A DNA stretch of 11,898 nucleotides, from NCBI GenBank assembly GCA_964546995.1, contig CAZJKO010000033.1, forward strand, positions 1-11,898. The letters are read 5' to 3'. The notes under the pieces were generated by a model, which saw only the letters and a program-made list of their open reading frames with translations, searched no databases and was not told the DNA's origin. Source of the DNA: CAZJKO01 sp964546995. GTDB taxonomy: Bacteria > Bacillota_I > Bacilli_A > RF39 > UBA660. This document shows, piece after piece, positions 1-7,452 of the stretch; within the stretch, counting starts at the first letter, position 1, and every line of letters begins with the position of its first letter. Both the position numbers and the translations under genes were made by a program.

Positions 1-415
1 CTCGTTGTCTCATTCCGCCTGAAAGAGAGTCAGGATACTTATCCATAAAATCACCAAGGCCGTATGTGGTTAGCAAGTGTTTCACATATTCGACATTTTC
101 TACCGTAACATCGTGATTGATCTCTAAGCCGACAAGACAGTTTTCTAAGATAGTTCGCCATGGAAAAAGGGAATCGCGTTGAAGCATGTATCCCACTTTG
201 ACAGAAGGCTTCAAAAACCGAATCGTTCCACCTGACTTTTCTTCAAGTTCAGATAAAATGGACAAAATCGTACTTTTGCCACATCCGGAAGGACCGACAA
301 TTGCTACAAATTCCTTATCTTTTACTTGAAATGAAACATCTTTCACCGCCACAATTTCTCCGTTAAGATCGTGATAAGATTTCTTAAGATGATCGATTTC
401 TAAAATAGAATTCAT
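1..415 (-). CDS. ABC transporter ATP-binding protein, NitT/TauT type (partial, runs off left edge)
   Basis: The cytoplasmic ATPase of an ABC importer; it would hydrolyse ATP to drive uptake of the ligand caught by the binding protein encoded just upstream. The N-terminal 138 residues are present. They show the Walker A motif GPSGCGKST (residues 41-49), a Q-loop glutamine (Q79) followed by RDSLFPWRTILEN, and the ABC signature LSGGMRQR (131-138), where the window ends. Walker B and the H-loop lie outside. The LFPWRTxxEN stretch is typical of the SsuB/TauB/ThiZ group. The start ATG at 415 has an AAAGGA ribosome binding site and lies one base after the stop of the binding-protein gene, so translation is probably coupled. 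A permease gene is expected further left. The substrate cannot be read from this subunit. Confidence 0.93.
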   Translation of the reverse strand, partial: MNSILEIDHLKKSYHDLNGEIVAVKDVSFQVKDKEFVAIVGPSGCGKSTILSILSELEEKSGGTIRFLKPSVKVGYMLQRDSLFPWRTILENCLVGLEINHDVTVENVEYVKHLLTTYGLGDFMDKYPDSLSGGMRQR

Positions 416-416
416 A

Positions 417-1400
417 CTAGTCCTTTTGATAAATTAATTCATCGTAATCAACTGTGTTTTCAAGTTCGCCACTTGCTTTCATAATCGTTTGCAAATGATC
501 GAAAGACTCTTTAGTAAATGTCGTCGTTATAGGCCATGCATCTCCACCTTTATAACGATCGATGACTTTAACTAAATCGTTTTTAGAAGTATCGGGAAAT
601 TGCTTCATAATTTTATCGGCAATAACTTCACTATCGTTTTCATGAACAAAATCGAGTCCCTTTTGAATCGCTCTTGTAAATTTTTCGATAATTTCAGGAT
701 TTTCTTCTAAATAACTAATACGAGCACTATAAGAAGTGTAAGGAACAACTCCTCCTAATTCTCCAATATAGGCAACGACGTATCCAAATCCTTGCTGTTC
801 CACTTGTAGAGCATTTGGTTCAAATAGCGTAACAAAATCGCCTTGACCTCCGATGAAGGCTCCACTCATAGCAGCAAACGCAACCGAAGTATCGATGGTA
901 AGATCCCGTACAGGATCGATGCCATGTTCTCTTAAAGCCCATTCAAAAGTCATTTCTGGCATACCACCTTTACGTCCTCCAATAACCGTTTTTCCTCGTA
1001 AATCATCTAAGGTGAAATTTGTTAATTTCTCACGGGATACCAAAAAAGATCCATCGCGTTGTGTAAGTTGAGCAAATGTTTTTAAATAATCTTTTTCGCC
1101 ACCATTGTAGACATAAATAGTTGCTTCACTACCAGAAAAACCAATTTCTACATCCCCAGATAGGACAGCAGCAGTAACTTTATCTGCTCCAGGTGTTAAA
1201 ATTAGTTCTAAATCGAGTCCTTCTTCTTCGAAGTAACCATTTTCGAGTGCTACATACTGTGGTGCATAAAAAATCGTATGAGCAACTTCTGCAACACGAA
1301 TTTTTTTAAGATCATGGTTCGAATTGAAGTTTAAAAACAAAGCAGCGACCAATACGATGAGTAGGACAATCCCAATGATATAAATCGTAAACTTTTTCAT
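417..1400 (-). CDS. ABC transporter substrate-binding protein, NMT1/THI5 (SsuA/ThiY/NrtA-like) family
   Basis: Extracytoplasmic solute receptor of 327 residues, first gene of the minus-strand ABC operon. Residues 1-25 are a basic start followed by a long hydrophobic helix. The periplasmic-binding fold begins about residue 32 with IRVAEVAHTIFYAPQYVALENGYF, then GLDLELILTPGADKVTAAVLSGDVEIGF, the characteristic opening of the NMT1/THI5 superfamily that binds thiamine precursors, sulfonates, taurine, nitrate or similar ligands. Start chosen at MKKF (1400) because a near-perfect AAGGAGG lies at 1405-1412; the upstream in-frame ATG at 1424 would overlap that site. The protein contains no cysteine at all, so it has no lipobox and is probably held by an uncleaved signal anchor or secreted, unlike most Gram-positive binding proteins. 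No TPP-riboswitch motif is visible upstream. Substrate unknown. Confidence 0.9.
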   Translation of the reverse strand: MKKFTIYIIGIVLLIVLVAALFLNFNSNHDLKKIRVAEVAHTIFYAPQYVALENGYFEEEGLDLELILTPGADKVTAAVLSGDVEIGFSGSEATIYVYNGGEKDYLKTFAQLTQRDGSFLVSREKLTNFTLDDLRGKTVIGGRKGGMPEMTFEWALREHGIDPVRDLTIDTSVAFAAMSGAFIGGQGDFVTLFEPNALQVEQQGFGYVVAYIGELGGVVPYTSYSARISYLEENPEIIEKFTRAIQKGLDFVHENDSEVIADKIMKQFPDTSKNDLVKVIDRYKGGDAWPITTTFTKESFDHLQTIMKASGELENTVDYDELIYQKD

Positions 1401-1427
1401 ATTTTCCTCCTTTATATGATACACCGT

Positions 1428-1456
1428 ATTATACGTAAAGAGGGGATATTTGGTGA
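1428..1456 (-). promoter_or_regulatory. Promoter of the ABC transporter operon
   Basis: Minus-strand perfect -10 TATAAT at 1433-1428. The best -35 at 17-bp spacing, TCACCA at 1456-1451, matches the consensus at only 3 of 6 positions. Transcription would start near 1421, leaving a leader of about 20 bases that contains the ribosome binding site. The -10 is embedded in a perfect palindrome CGTAT-T-ATACG (1425-1435), a possible repressor site. Confidence 0.5.
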
Positions 1457-1525
1457 TGGCAATTTGTCTAATTGAAAAAAATATCCAAATTTCATGAAAA
1501 AGATAATGCGAAAATAAAAAAAAAG

Positions 1526-1534
1526 TGTTATACT
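1526..1534 (+). promoter_or_regulatory. Putative extended -10 promoter for the FIST-ALDH operon
   Basis: TG-T-TATACT at 1526-1534 is an extended -10 element; no good -35 lies 17 bp upstream (ATGCGA). A second -10-like TATAAA at 1542-1547 is an alternative. Start near 1541 gives a leader of about 80 bases that includes the 10-bp palindrome TCGAATTCGA (1562-1571). No riboswitch is recognised in this leader. Confidence 0.4.
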
Positions 1535-1622
1535 TGATATGTATAAAATAGAGAGGGTGTATCGAATTCGAGAAGCAGTCTTTATTAAGGGTGACAAAAA
1601 GAGTATGAAGGAGTGAAGATGT

Positions 1623-2792
1623 ATGTTAAAAGCAAGTATTGGTCATAGTATAAAAGAGGATGCTTATCAAGCTGGATATGAAACAGCTGTAATGGCAGGA
1701 TCAAATCTCAAAAAACCAAAACTAGCGATGCTCTATACTTCTTGTGTTTACGATCAAGAAGCAGTATTAAAAGGAGTAAAAAGCGCCTTTGGAAAAGTAC
1801 CAGTAATTGGATGTACTTCGTGTGGGGGAGTCATTGTTCCTGATGGTGTATTAGATAATGAAACAGGGTTTATGGGAATGATGGCCCTAGAAGATAAACA
1901 AATGAAAATAGGAGTTGCAGCAAGTCCGAAAAAAGGGGATGCTAGAAAATTAGGACAACGTCTTGCCGTAGAAGCGATTGAAAATTCCAAAACGAACCAG
2001 ATTCCTAATTACTTTTATATGGTGGCATCTCCCAAAGAAGAAGAAAGTTATTTAAAAGGAATTCAAGATGTCATTGGTAGAGTTCCCTTTTTTGGAGGAA
2101 GTGCTGCAGATAATACGGTAAGTGGAGACTGGAAGATTTTCTGTAATGATCAAGTGTTCTCGGATGGATGTGCAGTAGCGTTCTTCTATACAGATAAAGT
2201 TATGGGAACAGAATACACAGGAAGTTATCATGAAACAGAAAATGTAGGGGTCATTACCAAAGTCGATAAAAAACGAAAATTAGTAGAAATTAATGGTAAA
2301 CCAGCACTAGATCAATATAAAGCTTGGACAGGATACAAACAAAAAGAAATAAATGGTAGCAACTTACTAGCTTCGGCAATCTTAAAACCACTTGGAGTAA
2401 AACTACCATTAGGAGATGTAACAGTAATTCGTCACCCTATGGAAGGAACGAGTGATAAAGCCATGATGATCGGAAACGATCTAGCAGTAGGAACCGCCGT
2501 AATGCAGATGGAAGCAACTGTCGATGAATTGATTAGTGCAACAAAAAAAGCGACAACCGCAGCTAAAAATAAAATCGATACGGATCCTGCTTGTTATTTC
2601 TTAATCCACTGTGGAGGTAGAAAAGTAGGAATTGGCGATAGAATTGGAGAAGTATACCGTTCCATTAAATCCGTAACCAAAGACAAACCATTTATTACCG
2701 TCTTTACCTTTGGAGAATATGGATATCAAGAACATAGTCAAAATATGTGTGGTGGACTCATGTTATCATTTACCGCAATGAGCGAAGAATAG
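1623..2792 (+). CDS. FIST N- and C-domain sensory protein
   Basis: A 389-residue cytoplasmic protein made only of the FIST module, a predicted small-ligand sensory domain (FIST_N about 30-200, FIST_C about 225-385). Supporting motifs are VPVIGCTSCGGV (59-70), VPFFGGSAADN (154-164), the FIST_C-type HCGGR (329-333) and FITVFTFGEYG (357-367). There is no attached kinase, cyclase or chemotaxis output domain, so it is a stand-alone form. Three Cys-Gly-Gly sites (C67, C330, C376) among eight cysteines might bind a metal or a thiol ligand; that is inference. AAGGAG at 1608-1613 lies 9 bases before the ATG; the ATG at 1619 is out of frame. The stop overlaps the ribosome binding site of the aldehyde dehydrogenase gene 9 bases downstream, so the two are one operon and likely one pathway. 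Family is clear; ligand and role are unknown. Confidence 0.87.
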   Translation: MLKASIGHSIKEDAYQAGYETAVMAGSNLKKPKLAMLYTSCVYDQEAVLKGVKSAFGKVPVIGCTSCGGVIVPDGVLDNETGFMGMMALEDKQMKIGVAASPKKGDARKLGQRLAVEAIENSKTNQIPNYFYMVASPKEEESYLKGIQDVIGRVPFFGGSAADNTVSGDWKIFCNDQVFSDGCAVAFFYTDKVMGTEYTGSYHETENVGVITKVDKKRKLVEINGKPALDQYKAWTGYKQKEINGSNLLASAILKPLGVKLPLGDVTVIRHPMEGTSDKAMMIGNDLAVGTAVMQMEATVDELISATKKATTAAKNKIDTDPACYFLIHCGGRKVGIGDRIGEVYRSIKSVTKDKPFITVFTFGEYGYQEHSQNMCGGLMLSFTAMSEE

Positions 2793-2801
2793 GAGGAAAA
2801 A

Positions 2802-4238
2802 ATGAAGAACTTAATCGGAAGTGAATGGCGTAGTGCAAGTACGTTTGAAACGATCGATGTCGTGAACCCTGCTACAGGTGAAGTGATCGATACCGTACCA
2901 TATGCTAGCAAAGATGATGTAGATTTAGCTGTTAAAACAGCAGAAAAAGCACAAAAAGAATGGGCGAAAGTTCCATTACATGAACGTGGAACCATTCTCG
3001 AAAAATTTGTAACGATCGTAGAAGAAAACAAAGAAGAATTAGCGAAGACCTTATGTATGGAAACAGGAAAACCGATCAGAGAAGCACGTGCTGAAATTGG
3101 CAATGTTAGAACCTTTGTGATGGGCTACGTCGAAAAAGCAAAACACATGTATGGTGATGTCTTACCTGGAACAGCCGAAAAAGGTCAAGAAAAAACGATA
3201 CAATTTACCGTACAAGAACCACTAGGTGTTGTTGCGTGTATCATTCCATTTAATTTTCCAGTGGATCTATTTGGACAAAAAGTTCCATCTGCACTCATGA
3301 TGGGAAATGCAGTCATTGTCAAACCATCGAGTTCTAACCCTCTAACCCTTCATAAATTGTGTGGTTATCTCTTAGATGCTGGTGTAACACCTGGAGCTAT
3401 CGAATGTATATCAGGAGAAGGAAAAGTAATTGGTGCACATCTTGCTAGTCACAAAGGAATCCATTTAGTAAGCTTGACAGGAAGTACCAAAGCCGGAATG
3501 GAAACCATGAAAAATGCAGCCAACAACTTAACTCATGTCATGTTAGAACTAGGTGGAAACGATGCTTTCATCTTACTAGAAGATGGCGATATCGATTTAG
3601 CAATTGAAGAAACCGTATGGGGAAGACTTTACAACACTGGCCAAGTATGTTGTGCAAGCAAACGTTTCTTAGTCCACAATTCAATTAAAGATGAATTTAT
3701 CGAAAAACTAAAAGCGAAAATCAATACATTAAAAATGGGAAATCCTCTAGAGGAAGATACCGAAATTGGTTGTCTCATCTCCGAAGATGCTGCCAAAAAA
3801 GTAGAAGAACAAATCGATGAAACCATCATGGAAGGGGCAACAATCGTCCTAGGAGGAAACAGAAGTGGTGCGTTCTTTGAACCGACGATTTTGGACCATG
3901 TAACCAAAAATATGGATGTAGCAAAAGACATGGAAATCTTTGGACCAGTCATTCCTGTTATCGGCTTTGATACCGTTGATGAAGCCATTGAAATTGCCAA
4001 TAACTCAACGTATGGCCTATGTGGATCCGTCATTACCAACGACATCAAAAAAGCGTTCTATGTAGCAGACAAATTAGAAGTAGGAGGAGCCATCATCAAT
4101 GGTGCAAGCTTCTTCCGTTCAGCAGAAATGCCATTTGGTGGATGGAAACATTCAGGAATCGGTAATGAAGGAATTGCTTCTACCCTAAAAGAAATGTCTA
4201 GAACCAAAACCATTGTTCTAAAAAATATTTATAAATAA
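2802..4238 (+). CDS. NAD(P)-dependent aldehyde dehydrogenase
   Basis: A soluble 478-residue aldehyde dehydrogenase oxidising an aldehyde to its acid. The length and all core motifs are normal: oxyanion-hole Asn in IIPFNFP (N151), coenzyme lysine in VKPSSSNP (K174), the Rossmann glycines LTGST (225-229), general-base Glu in LELGGND (E249), nucleophilic Cys in GQVCCASKR (C283; C284 adjacent), and EIFGPV (378-383). The position that in NAD-preferring enzymes such as mammalian ALDH2 holds a ribose-binding Glu appears to be Ser177, as in NADP-using succinate-semialdehyde dehydrogenase GabD, so NADP use is possible. The substrate cannot be told from sequence; succinate semialdehyde, lactaldehyde or glycolaldehyde are candidates. 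AGGAGG overlaps the stop of the FIST gene, 9 bases upstream, indicating cotranscription. Confidence 0.93.
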   Translation: MKNLIGSEWRSASTFETIDVVNPATGEVIDTVPYASKDDVDLAVKTAEKAQKEWAKVPLHERGTILEKFVTIVEENKEELAKTLCMETGKPIREARAEIGNVRTFVMGYVEKAKHMYGDVLPGTAEKGQEKTIQFTVQEPLGVVACIIPFNFPVDLFGQKVPSALMMGNAVIVKPSSSNPLTLHKLCGYLLDAGVTPGAIECISGEGKVIGAHLASHKGIHLVSLTGSTKAGMETMKNAANNLTHVMLELGGNDAFILLEDGDIDLAIEETVWGRLYNTGQVCCASKRFLVHNSIKDEFIEKLKAKINTLKMGNPLEEDTEIGCLISEDAAKKVEEQIDETIMEGATIVLGGNRSGAFFEPTILDHVTKNMDVAKDMEIFGPVIPVIGFDTVDEAIEIANNSTYGLCGSVITNDIKKAFYVADKLEVGGAIINGASFFRSAEMPFGGWKHSGIGNEGIASTLKEMSRTKTIVLKNIYK

Positions 4239-4243
4239 AAAGG

Positions 4244-4277
4244 ATTATGTTCTGTTTATGCAGTTCATAATTTTTTT
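4244..4277 (+). terminator. Intrinsic terminator after the FIST-ALDH operon, possibly bidirectional
   Basis: ATTATG (4244-4249) pairs with CATAAT (4266-4271). A two-base mismatch follows, then an inner CTG/CAG stem and a six-base loop. A run of seven T (4271-4277) follows six bases after the ALDH stop. On the minus strand the same hairpin is followed by CCTTTTTATTT, so it could also stop transcripts coming from 4373. Confidence 0.6.
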
Positions 4278-4324
4278 ATTAATGAGAATACAATTTACAT
4301 TTTAATAATTTCACAAACCTTTCT

Positions 4325-4360
4325 TCAAGACATCGATAAAAAAATAAAGCCTTGCATCAT
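4325..4360 (-). CDS. Candidate 11-codon mini-ORF or gene remnant (MMQGFIFLSMS)
   Basis: An AAAGGAG ribosome binding site (4371-4365) lies four bases before ATGATG, with a good promoter directly upstream, yet the frame closes after 11 mainly hydrophobic residues. The codons run through a tract of seven T (ATTTTTTTATC). If one T were missing or skipped, the frame would stay open to a TAA at 4279 and encode 26 residues, with the tail beginning YRCLEERFVKLLKC. It could therefore be a short peptide or leader, a slippage-controlled peptide, a frameshifted small gene, or chance. The transcript would be about 130 bases, ending at the terminator shared with ALDH. No family is recognised. Confidence 0.3.
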   Translation of the reverse strand: MMQGFIFLSMS

Positions 4361-4379
4361 TTTTCTCCTTTCATGCTTA

Positions 4380-4408
4380 ATTATAGATTTCATTGTCGCC
4401 AAAATCAA
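4380..4408 (-). promoter_or_regulatory. Minus-strand promoter in the aldh-pcrA gap
   Basis: TTGATT (4408-4403), 17-bp spacer, perfect TATAAT (4385-4380), read on the minus strand: a 4/6 plus 6/6 match at optimal spacing, better than the promoters assigned to the flanking genes. Transcription would start near 4373. It points away from pcrA and towards the ALDH terminator, with only the mini-ORF at 4325-4360 between. Confidence 0.5.
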
Positions 4409-4452
4409 TGAGAATAAAATAAGATTTTCTTTCCTCCTTAAATAAAATAAGG

Positions 4453-4458
4453 TATAAT
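4453..4458 (+). promoter_or_regulatory. -10 element of the pcrA-galU-ligA promoter
   Basis: Perfect TATAAT preceded by a weak -35 candidate TTTCCT (4430-4435) at 17-bp spacing. It lies 31 bases before the pcrA start codon. The leader carries GTGAGG (4479-4484) as the ribosome binding site. Confidence 0.5.
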
Positions 4459-4489
4459 GAATTTGAAGTAGAAAAGATGTGAGGATAAC

Positions 4490-6580
4490 ATGTTGGAATT
4501 AGATAAATTAAATGAAAAACAAAAAGAAGCGGTACTTTATAACGAAGGTCCTCTTTTAATTATGGCAGGAGCAGGAAGTGGAAAGACGAGGGTACTAACC
4601 ATGAAAGTTGCCTATTTAATAGAAGAATTAGGCGTAAGACCATATCAAATTTTAGCGATTACCTTTACCAATAAAGCAGCCAAAGAAATGAAGACGAGAT
4701 TAACTAGTTTGGTAGGAGAAAAAGCACGAGAAATTCAAGTATCGACCTTTCATAGTTTTGGATTGAAATTAGTAAGAGAAAACTGTGAAACGTTAGGATA
4801 TACATCGAATTTCGTCATCATGGATAGCGATGATTCTCTAACCGTGATTAAAAAGATTTTAAAAGAGATGGATTTAGATCCCAAAATGTATAATCCCAAA
4901 GGAATCAAAAACAAAATCAGTGGTTGCAAAAACGAATTGATGAGTGCTTCTGATTACGAAAAATTTGCAGCGAGCGACTATGAACAAGTCGTTTATAAGG
5001 TATTTAAAAAGTACGATGAAACCCTAAAAAGAAACAATGCCATCGACTTCGATGATCTTTTAGTTTTACCCATTAAACTATTGAGAAATAATCCTAGTAT
5101 ACTAGAAAAATATCAGGAACGCTACACCCACGTCTTAATTGACGAGTACCAAGATACCAACGAAGCACAGTATTTGTTATCGAAACTAATTAGTGCCAAA
5201 CACCAAAAGATCTGTGTCGTAGGGGATCAAGATCAAGCCATTTATTCGTGGCGTGGTGCCAATTATAAAAACATTCTAAACTTTGAAAAAGACTATAAAA
5301 CCGCCAAGACGATTCTATTAGAAGAAAACTATCGCTCTACGAAAACCATTTTAGATGCAGCCAATAGTGTCATTAAAAACAATCACAATAGAAAAGATAA
5401 AAATCTTTGGAGTCAAAAAGGAGAAGGAAATAAGATCAAGTACTACCGTGCTTTTGATGAAAAAGAAGAAGCAAGATACGCCATTGGAGAAATCAAAAAA
5501 CTAAGTGAAAAAGGAATCTCTTACGACGATATGGCCATTCTCTATCGCACCAATGCTCAATCGCGCATTTTAGAAGAAGAGCTATTGAGAGAAAATATGC
5601 CCTATAAAGTAATCGGTAGTATGTATTTCTATAACCGTAAAGAAATCAAAGACTTAATGGCCTACTTGAGACTTATTCATAACGAAAAAGACAACGTAAG
5701 CTTATTAAGAGTAATCAATACTCCAAAACGAGGGATCGGCCTTAAAACCATTCAAAACTTAACAGAAAAAGCAAACGAAGAACAAAAAAGTATCTACGAA
5801 GTGATCACATCTTCCAAAGAAATGGAATTTAAAAAACTGATCGAAAACTTAAAAAAGTTAAAAGACAATGTCACCTTAACTGAACTCATTGATAAAGTCC
5901 TCGATGCATCGGGATTAAGACAAGAATTAGAAAACGAAAAAACATTAGAAGCAGATATTCGTCTTGAAAACCTAGAAGAGTTTAAATCGATAACCAAAGC
6001 CTTTGAAGAAAGGGAAGGTTTAGTTTCACTAGAAGATTTCTTGATGGAAGTAAGTTTAATTAGTGATGTTGAAGAATACAAAGATGGAACCAATAGGATC
6101 AGTTTGATGACGGTGCATTCCGTCAAAGGCCTCGAATTTGATTATGTCTTTGTCGTAGGATTAGAAGAAGGAATTTTCCCTCACATGAATTCGATGATGG
6201 ACAACAATGAACTAGAAGAAGAACGACGTCTATGCTATGTTGCCATCACAAGAGCAAAAGAAGGTCTCTACTTAGAAAATGCAAGACGAAGAACGATCTT
6301 TGGAAAAGATCAAATCAATCCTCCAAGTCGCTTTTTAGGAGAAATCGATTCCACCTTAATGGAACCGATCGGAAAAGAAGAAAAAGAAACATTCGAAAAA
6401 GAAGAGCATTTCTATGAAGAAGATATGTCTTACGAAGTAGGAGATTATGTCTACCATGATACCTTTGGAGCAGGAAGAGTGACAGAAGTAACGAATACCC
6501 TTGTGACCATTGCGTTCAAGTTACCATATGGTATAAGAAAATTAATGAAAAATCATAAAAGTTTAAAGAAGGTGATATAA
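4490..6580 (+). CDS. pcrA: ATP-dependent 3'-5' DNA helicase PcrA (UvrD family)
   Basis: Superfamily 1A helicase of 696 residues acting in nucleotide excision and mismatch repair, rolling-circle plasmid replication and removal of stalled RNA polymerase or recombinase filaments. Motifs in order: Q-motif LNEKQKEAV, Walker A AGAGSGKT (26-33), motif Ia ITFTNKAAKEM (57-67), STFHSFG, Walker B IDEYQDTNEAQY (217-228), motif III VVGDQDQAIYSWRGAN (243-258), motif IV LEENYRST (277-284), motif V MTVHSVKGLEF (about 540-550) and motif VI VAITRAKEGLYLENAR (about 583-598). The C-terminal 45 residues (VGDYVYHDTFGAGRVTEV onward) are the Tudor-like RNA-polymerase-binding domain found in PcrA and absent from Rep. 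The length is slightly under the usual 720-740. First gene of the operon; its stop directly abuts the galU ATG. Confidence 0.96.
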   Translation: MLELDKLNEKQKEAVLYNEGPLLIMAGAGSGKTRVLTMKVAYLIEELGVRPYQILAITFTNKAAKEMKTRLTSLVGEKAREIQVSTFHSFGLKLVRENCETLGYTSNFVIMDSDDSLTVIKKILKEMDLDPKMYNPKGIKNKISGCKNELMSASDYEKFAASDYEQVVYKVFKKYDETLKRNNAIDFDDLLVLPIKLLRNNPSILEKYQERYTHVLIDEYQDTNEAQYLLSKLISAKHQKICVVGDQDQAIYSWRGANYKNILNFEKDYKTAKTILLEENYRSTKTILDAANSVIKNNHNRKDKNLWSQKGEGNKIKYYRAFDEKEEARYAIGEIKKLSEKGISYDDMAILYRTNAQSRILEEELLRENMPYKVIGSMYFYNRKEIKDLMAYLRLIHNEKDNVSLLRVINTPKRGIGLKTIQNLTEKANEEQKSIYEVITSSKEMEFKKLIENLKKLKDNVTLTELIDKVLDASGLRQELENEKTLEADIRLENLEEFKSITKAFEEREGLVSLEDFLMEVSLISDVEEYKDGTNRISLMTVHSVKGLEFDYVFVVGLEEGIFPHMNSMMDNNELEEERRLCYVAITRAKEGLYLENARRRTIFGKDQINPPSRFLGEIDSTLMEPIGKEEKETFEKEEHFYEEDMSYEVGDYVYHDTFGAGRVTEVTNTLVTIAFKLPYGIRKLMKNHKSLKKVI

Positions 6581-7438
6581 ATGATAAAAAAAATTAGAAA
6601 AGCAGTCATTCCTGTCGCAGGACTTGGAACGAAATTCTTACCTATTACGAAAACGATTGCGAAAGAAATGCTTCCGATCGTCGATCGACCAGCTATTTCC
6701 TATATTGTAGAAGAATGTATTAAAAGTGGAATTGAAGAAATTATCTTTATTACAAGTAAAAGAAAAAAACAAATAGAAGACTATGTCACAAGAGATTTAT
6801 TCTTCGAAGCAAAACTAAAAGAAGGAAAAGAGAAAGAATCGTTAAAAGCATGGGAAGAAATGATTCAAAATATCAAATTTACCTTTATTGATCAACGAGA
6901 ACAATTGGGAAGTGGCCATGCCATTTATTTAGCAAAACAAGCGATTAACGAAGAAGACTTTGCCATTCTCTATGGAGATGATGTCATGGTTGGAACGACA
7001 CCGATTTTAAAACAATTGATAGAAATTCATGACCAACACCAAGCCAATGTCATCGGTGTTCAAAAAGTACCATTAGAAAAAGTAAGTCGTTACGGTATGA
7101 TTGCCTATAACCAAGAAGGAAAGATTGACCATATCGTTGAAAAACCTACTCAAGAAGAAACGCCATCCCTCGATGCTGGACTAGGAAGATATATTGTCAG
7201 TAGCAATATCTTTCGCGAACTAGAACAAGTGACTAAAGCCCCAAATGGCGAATATCAATTAACGGATGCCTTAACAACCTTAATGAAAAAAGAAGCATTC
7301 TATCCTTGTCAAATCGATGGAACTTATTACGATATAGGAAATAAATTAGGGTATTTAGAAGCCAATCTCGCTTTAGCTTTAGACAAAGAAGAAATGAAAG
7401 AGTCCGTACAAAAAATACTAAAAAAACACATGAAATGA
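6581..7438 (+). CDS. galU: UTP-glucose-1-phosphate uridylyltransferase
   Basis: A 285-residue nucleotidyltransferase making UDP-glucose from UTP and glucose 1-phosphate, the activated sugar for glycolipids, wall or capsule polymers and galactose metabolism. The N-terminal loop reads AGLGTKFLPITKTIAKEMLP (13-32), followed by the metal-site region LYGDD (130-134), VEKP (186-189), GRYIVSSNIF, GEYQLTDAL (223-231) and YDIGNKLGYL (250-259), all hallmarks of GalU/GtaB. The usual GTR arginine is Lys18, and the usual PKEMLP proline is Ala27. These are conservative but uncommon, so a paralogue with a shifted sugar or nucleotide specificity is possible. The ATG follows the pcrA stop with no gap (ribosome site AAGGTGAT inside pcrA), and its TGA overlaps an upstream ATG in the ligA frame. 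It lies unusually between two DNA-repair genes. Confidence 0.9.
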   Translation: MIKKIRKAVIPVAGLGTKFLPITKTIAKEMLPIVDRPAISYIVEECIKSGIEEIIFITSKRKKQIEDYVTRDLFFEAKLKEGKEKESLKAWEEMIQNIKFTFIDQREQLGSGHAIYLAKQAINEEDFAILYGDDVMVGTTPILKQLIEIHDQHQANVIGVQKVPLEKVSRYGMIAYNQEGKIDHIVEKPTQEETPSLDAGLGRYIVSSNIFRELEQVTKAPNGEYQLTDALTTLMKKEAFYPCQIDGTYYDIGNKLGYLEANLALALDKEEMKESVQKILKKHMK

Positions 7439-7452
7439 ATCAAGGTGAAACA

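Noticed and set aside
1412..1597. Minus-strand 61-residue ORF upstream of the binding-protein gene
   Set aside because: It starts with TTG without a ribosome site, overlaps both divergent promoters and the AAGGAGG of the binding-protein gene, and is a low-complexity hydrophobic translation of AT-rich DNA.
1401..1622. Possible TPP or other riboswitch controlling the THI5-like transporter
   Set aside because: The minus-strand leader is only about 20 bases, and neither strand shows the conserved CUGAGA/ACCUGAUCUGG-type motifs of the TPP element.
4281..4416. Direct repeat AATGAGAATA at 4281-4290 and 4407-4416
   Set aside because: Ten bases in AT-rich intergenic DNA; no palindromic symmetry and no match I can defend to a Fur-type or other known operator.
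7435..7452. Upstream ATG start for ligA overlapping the galU stop
   Set aside because: It lacks a well-placed ribosome site, and the AAGGTG at 7442-7447 is positioned for the ATG at 7453; LigA proteins normally begin close to the helical segment seen after that ATG.
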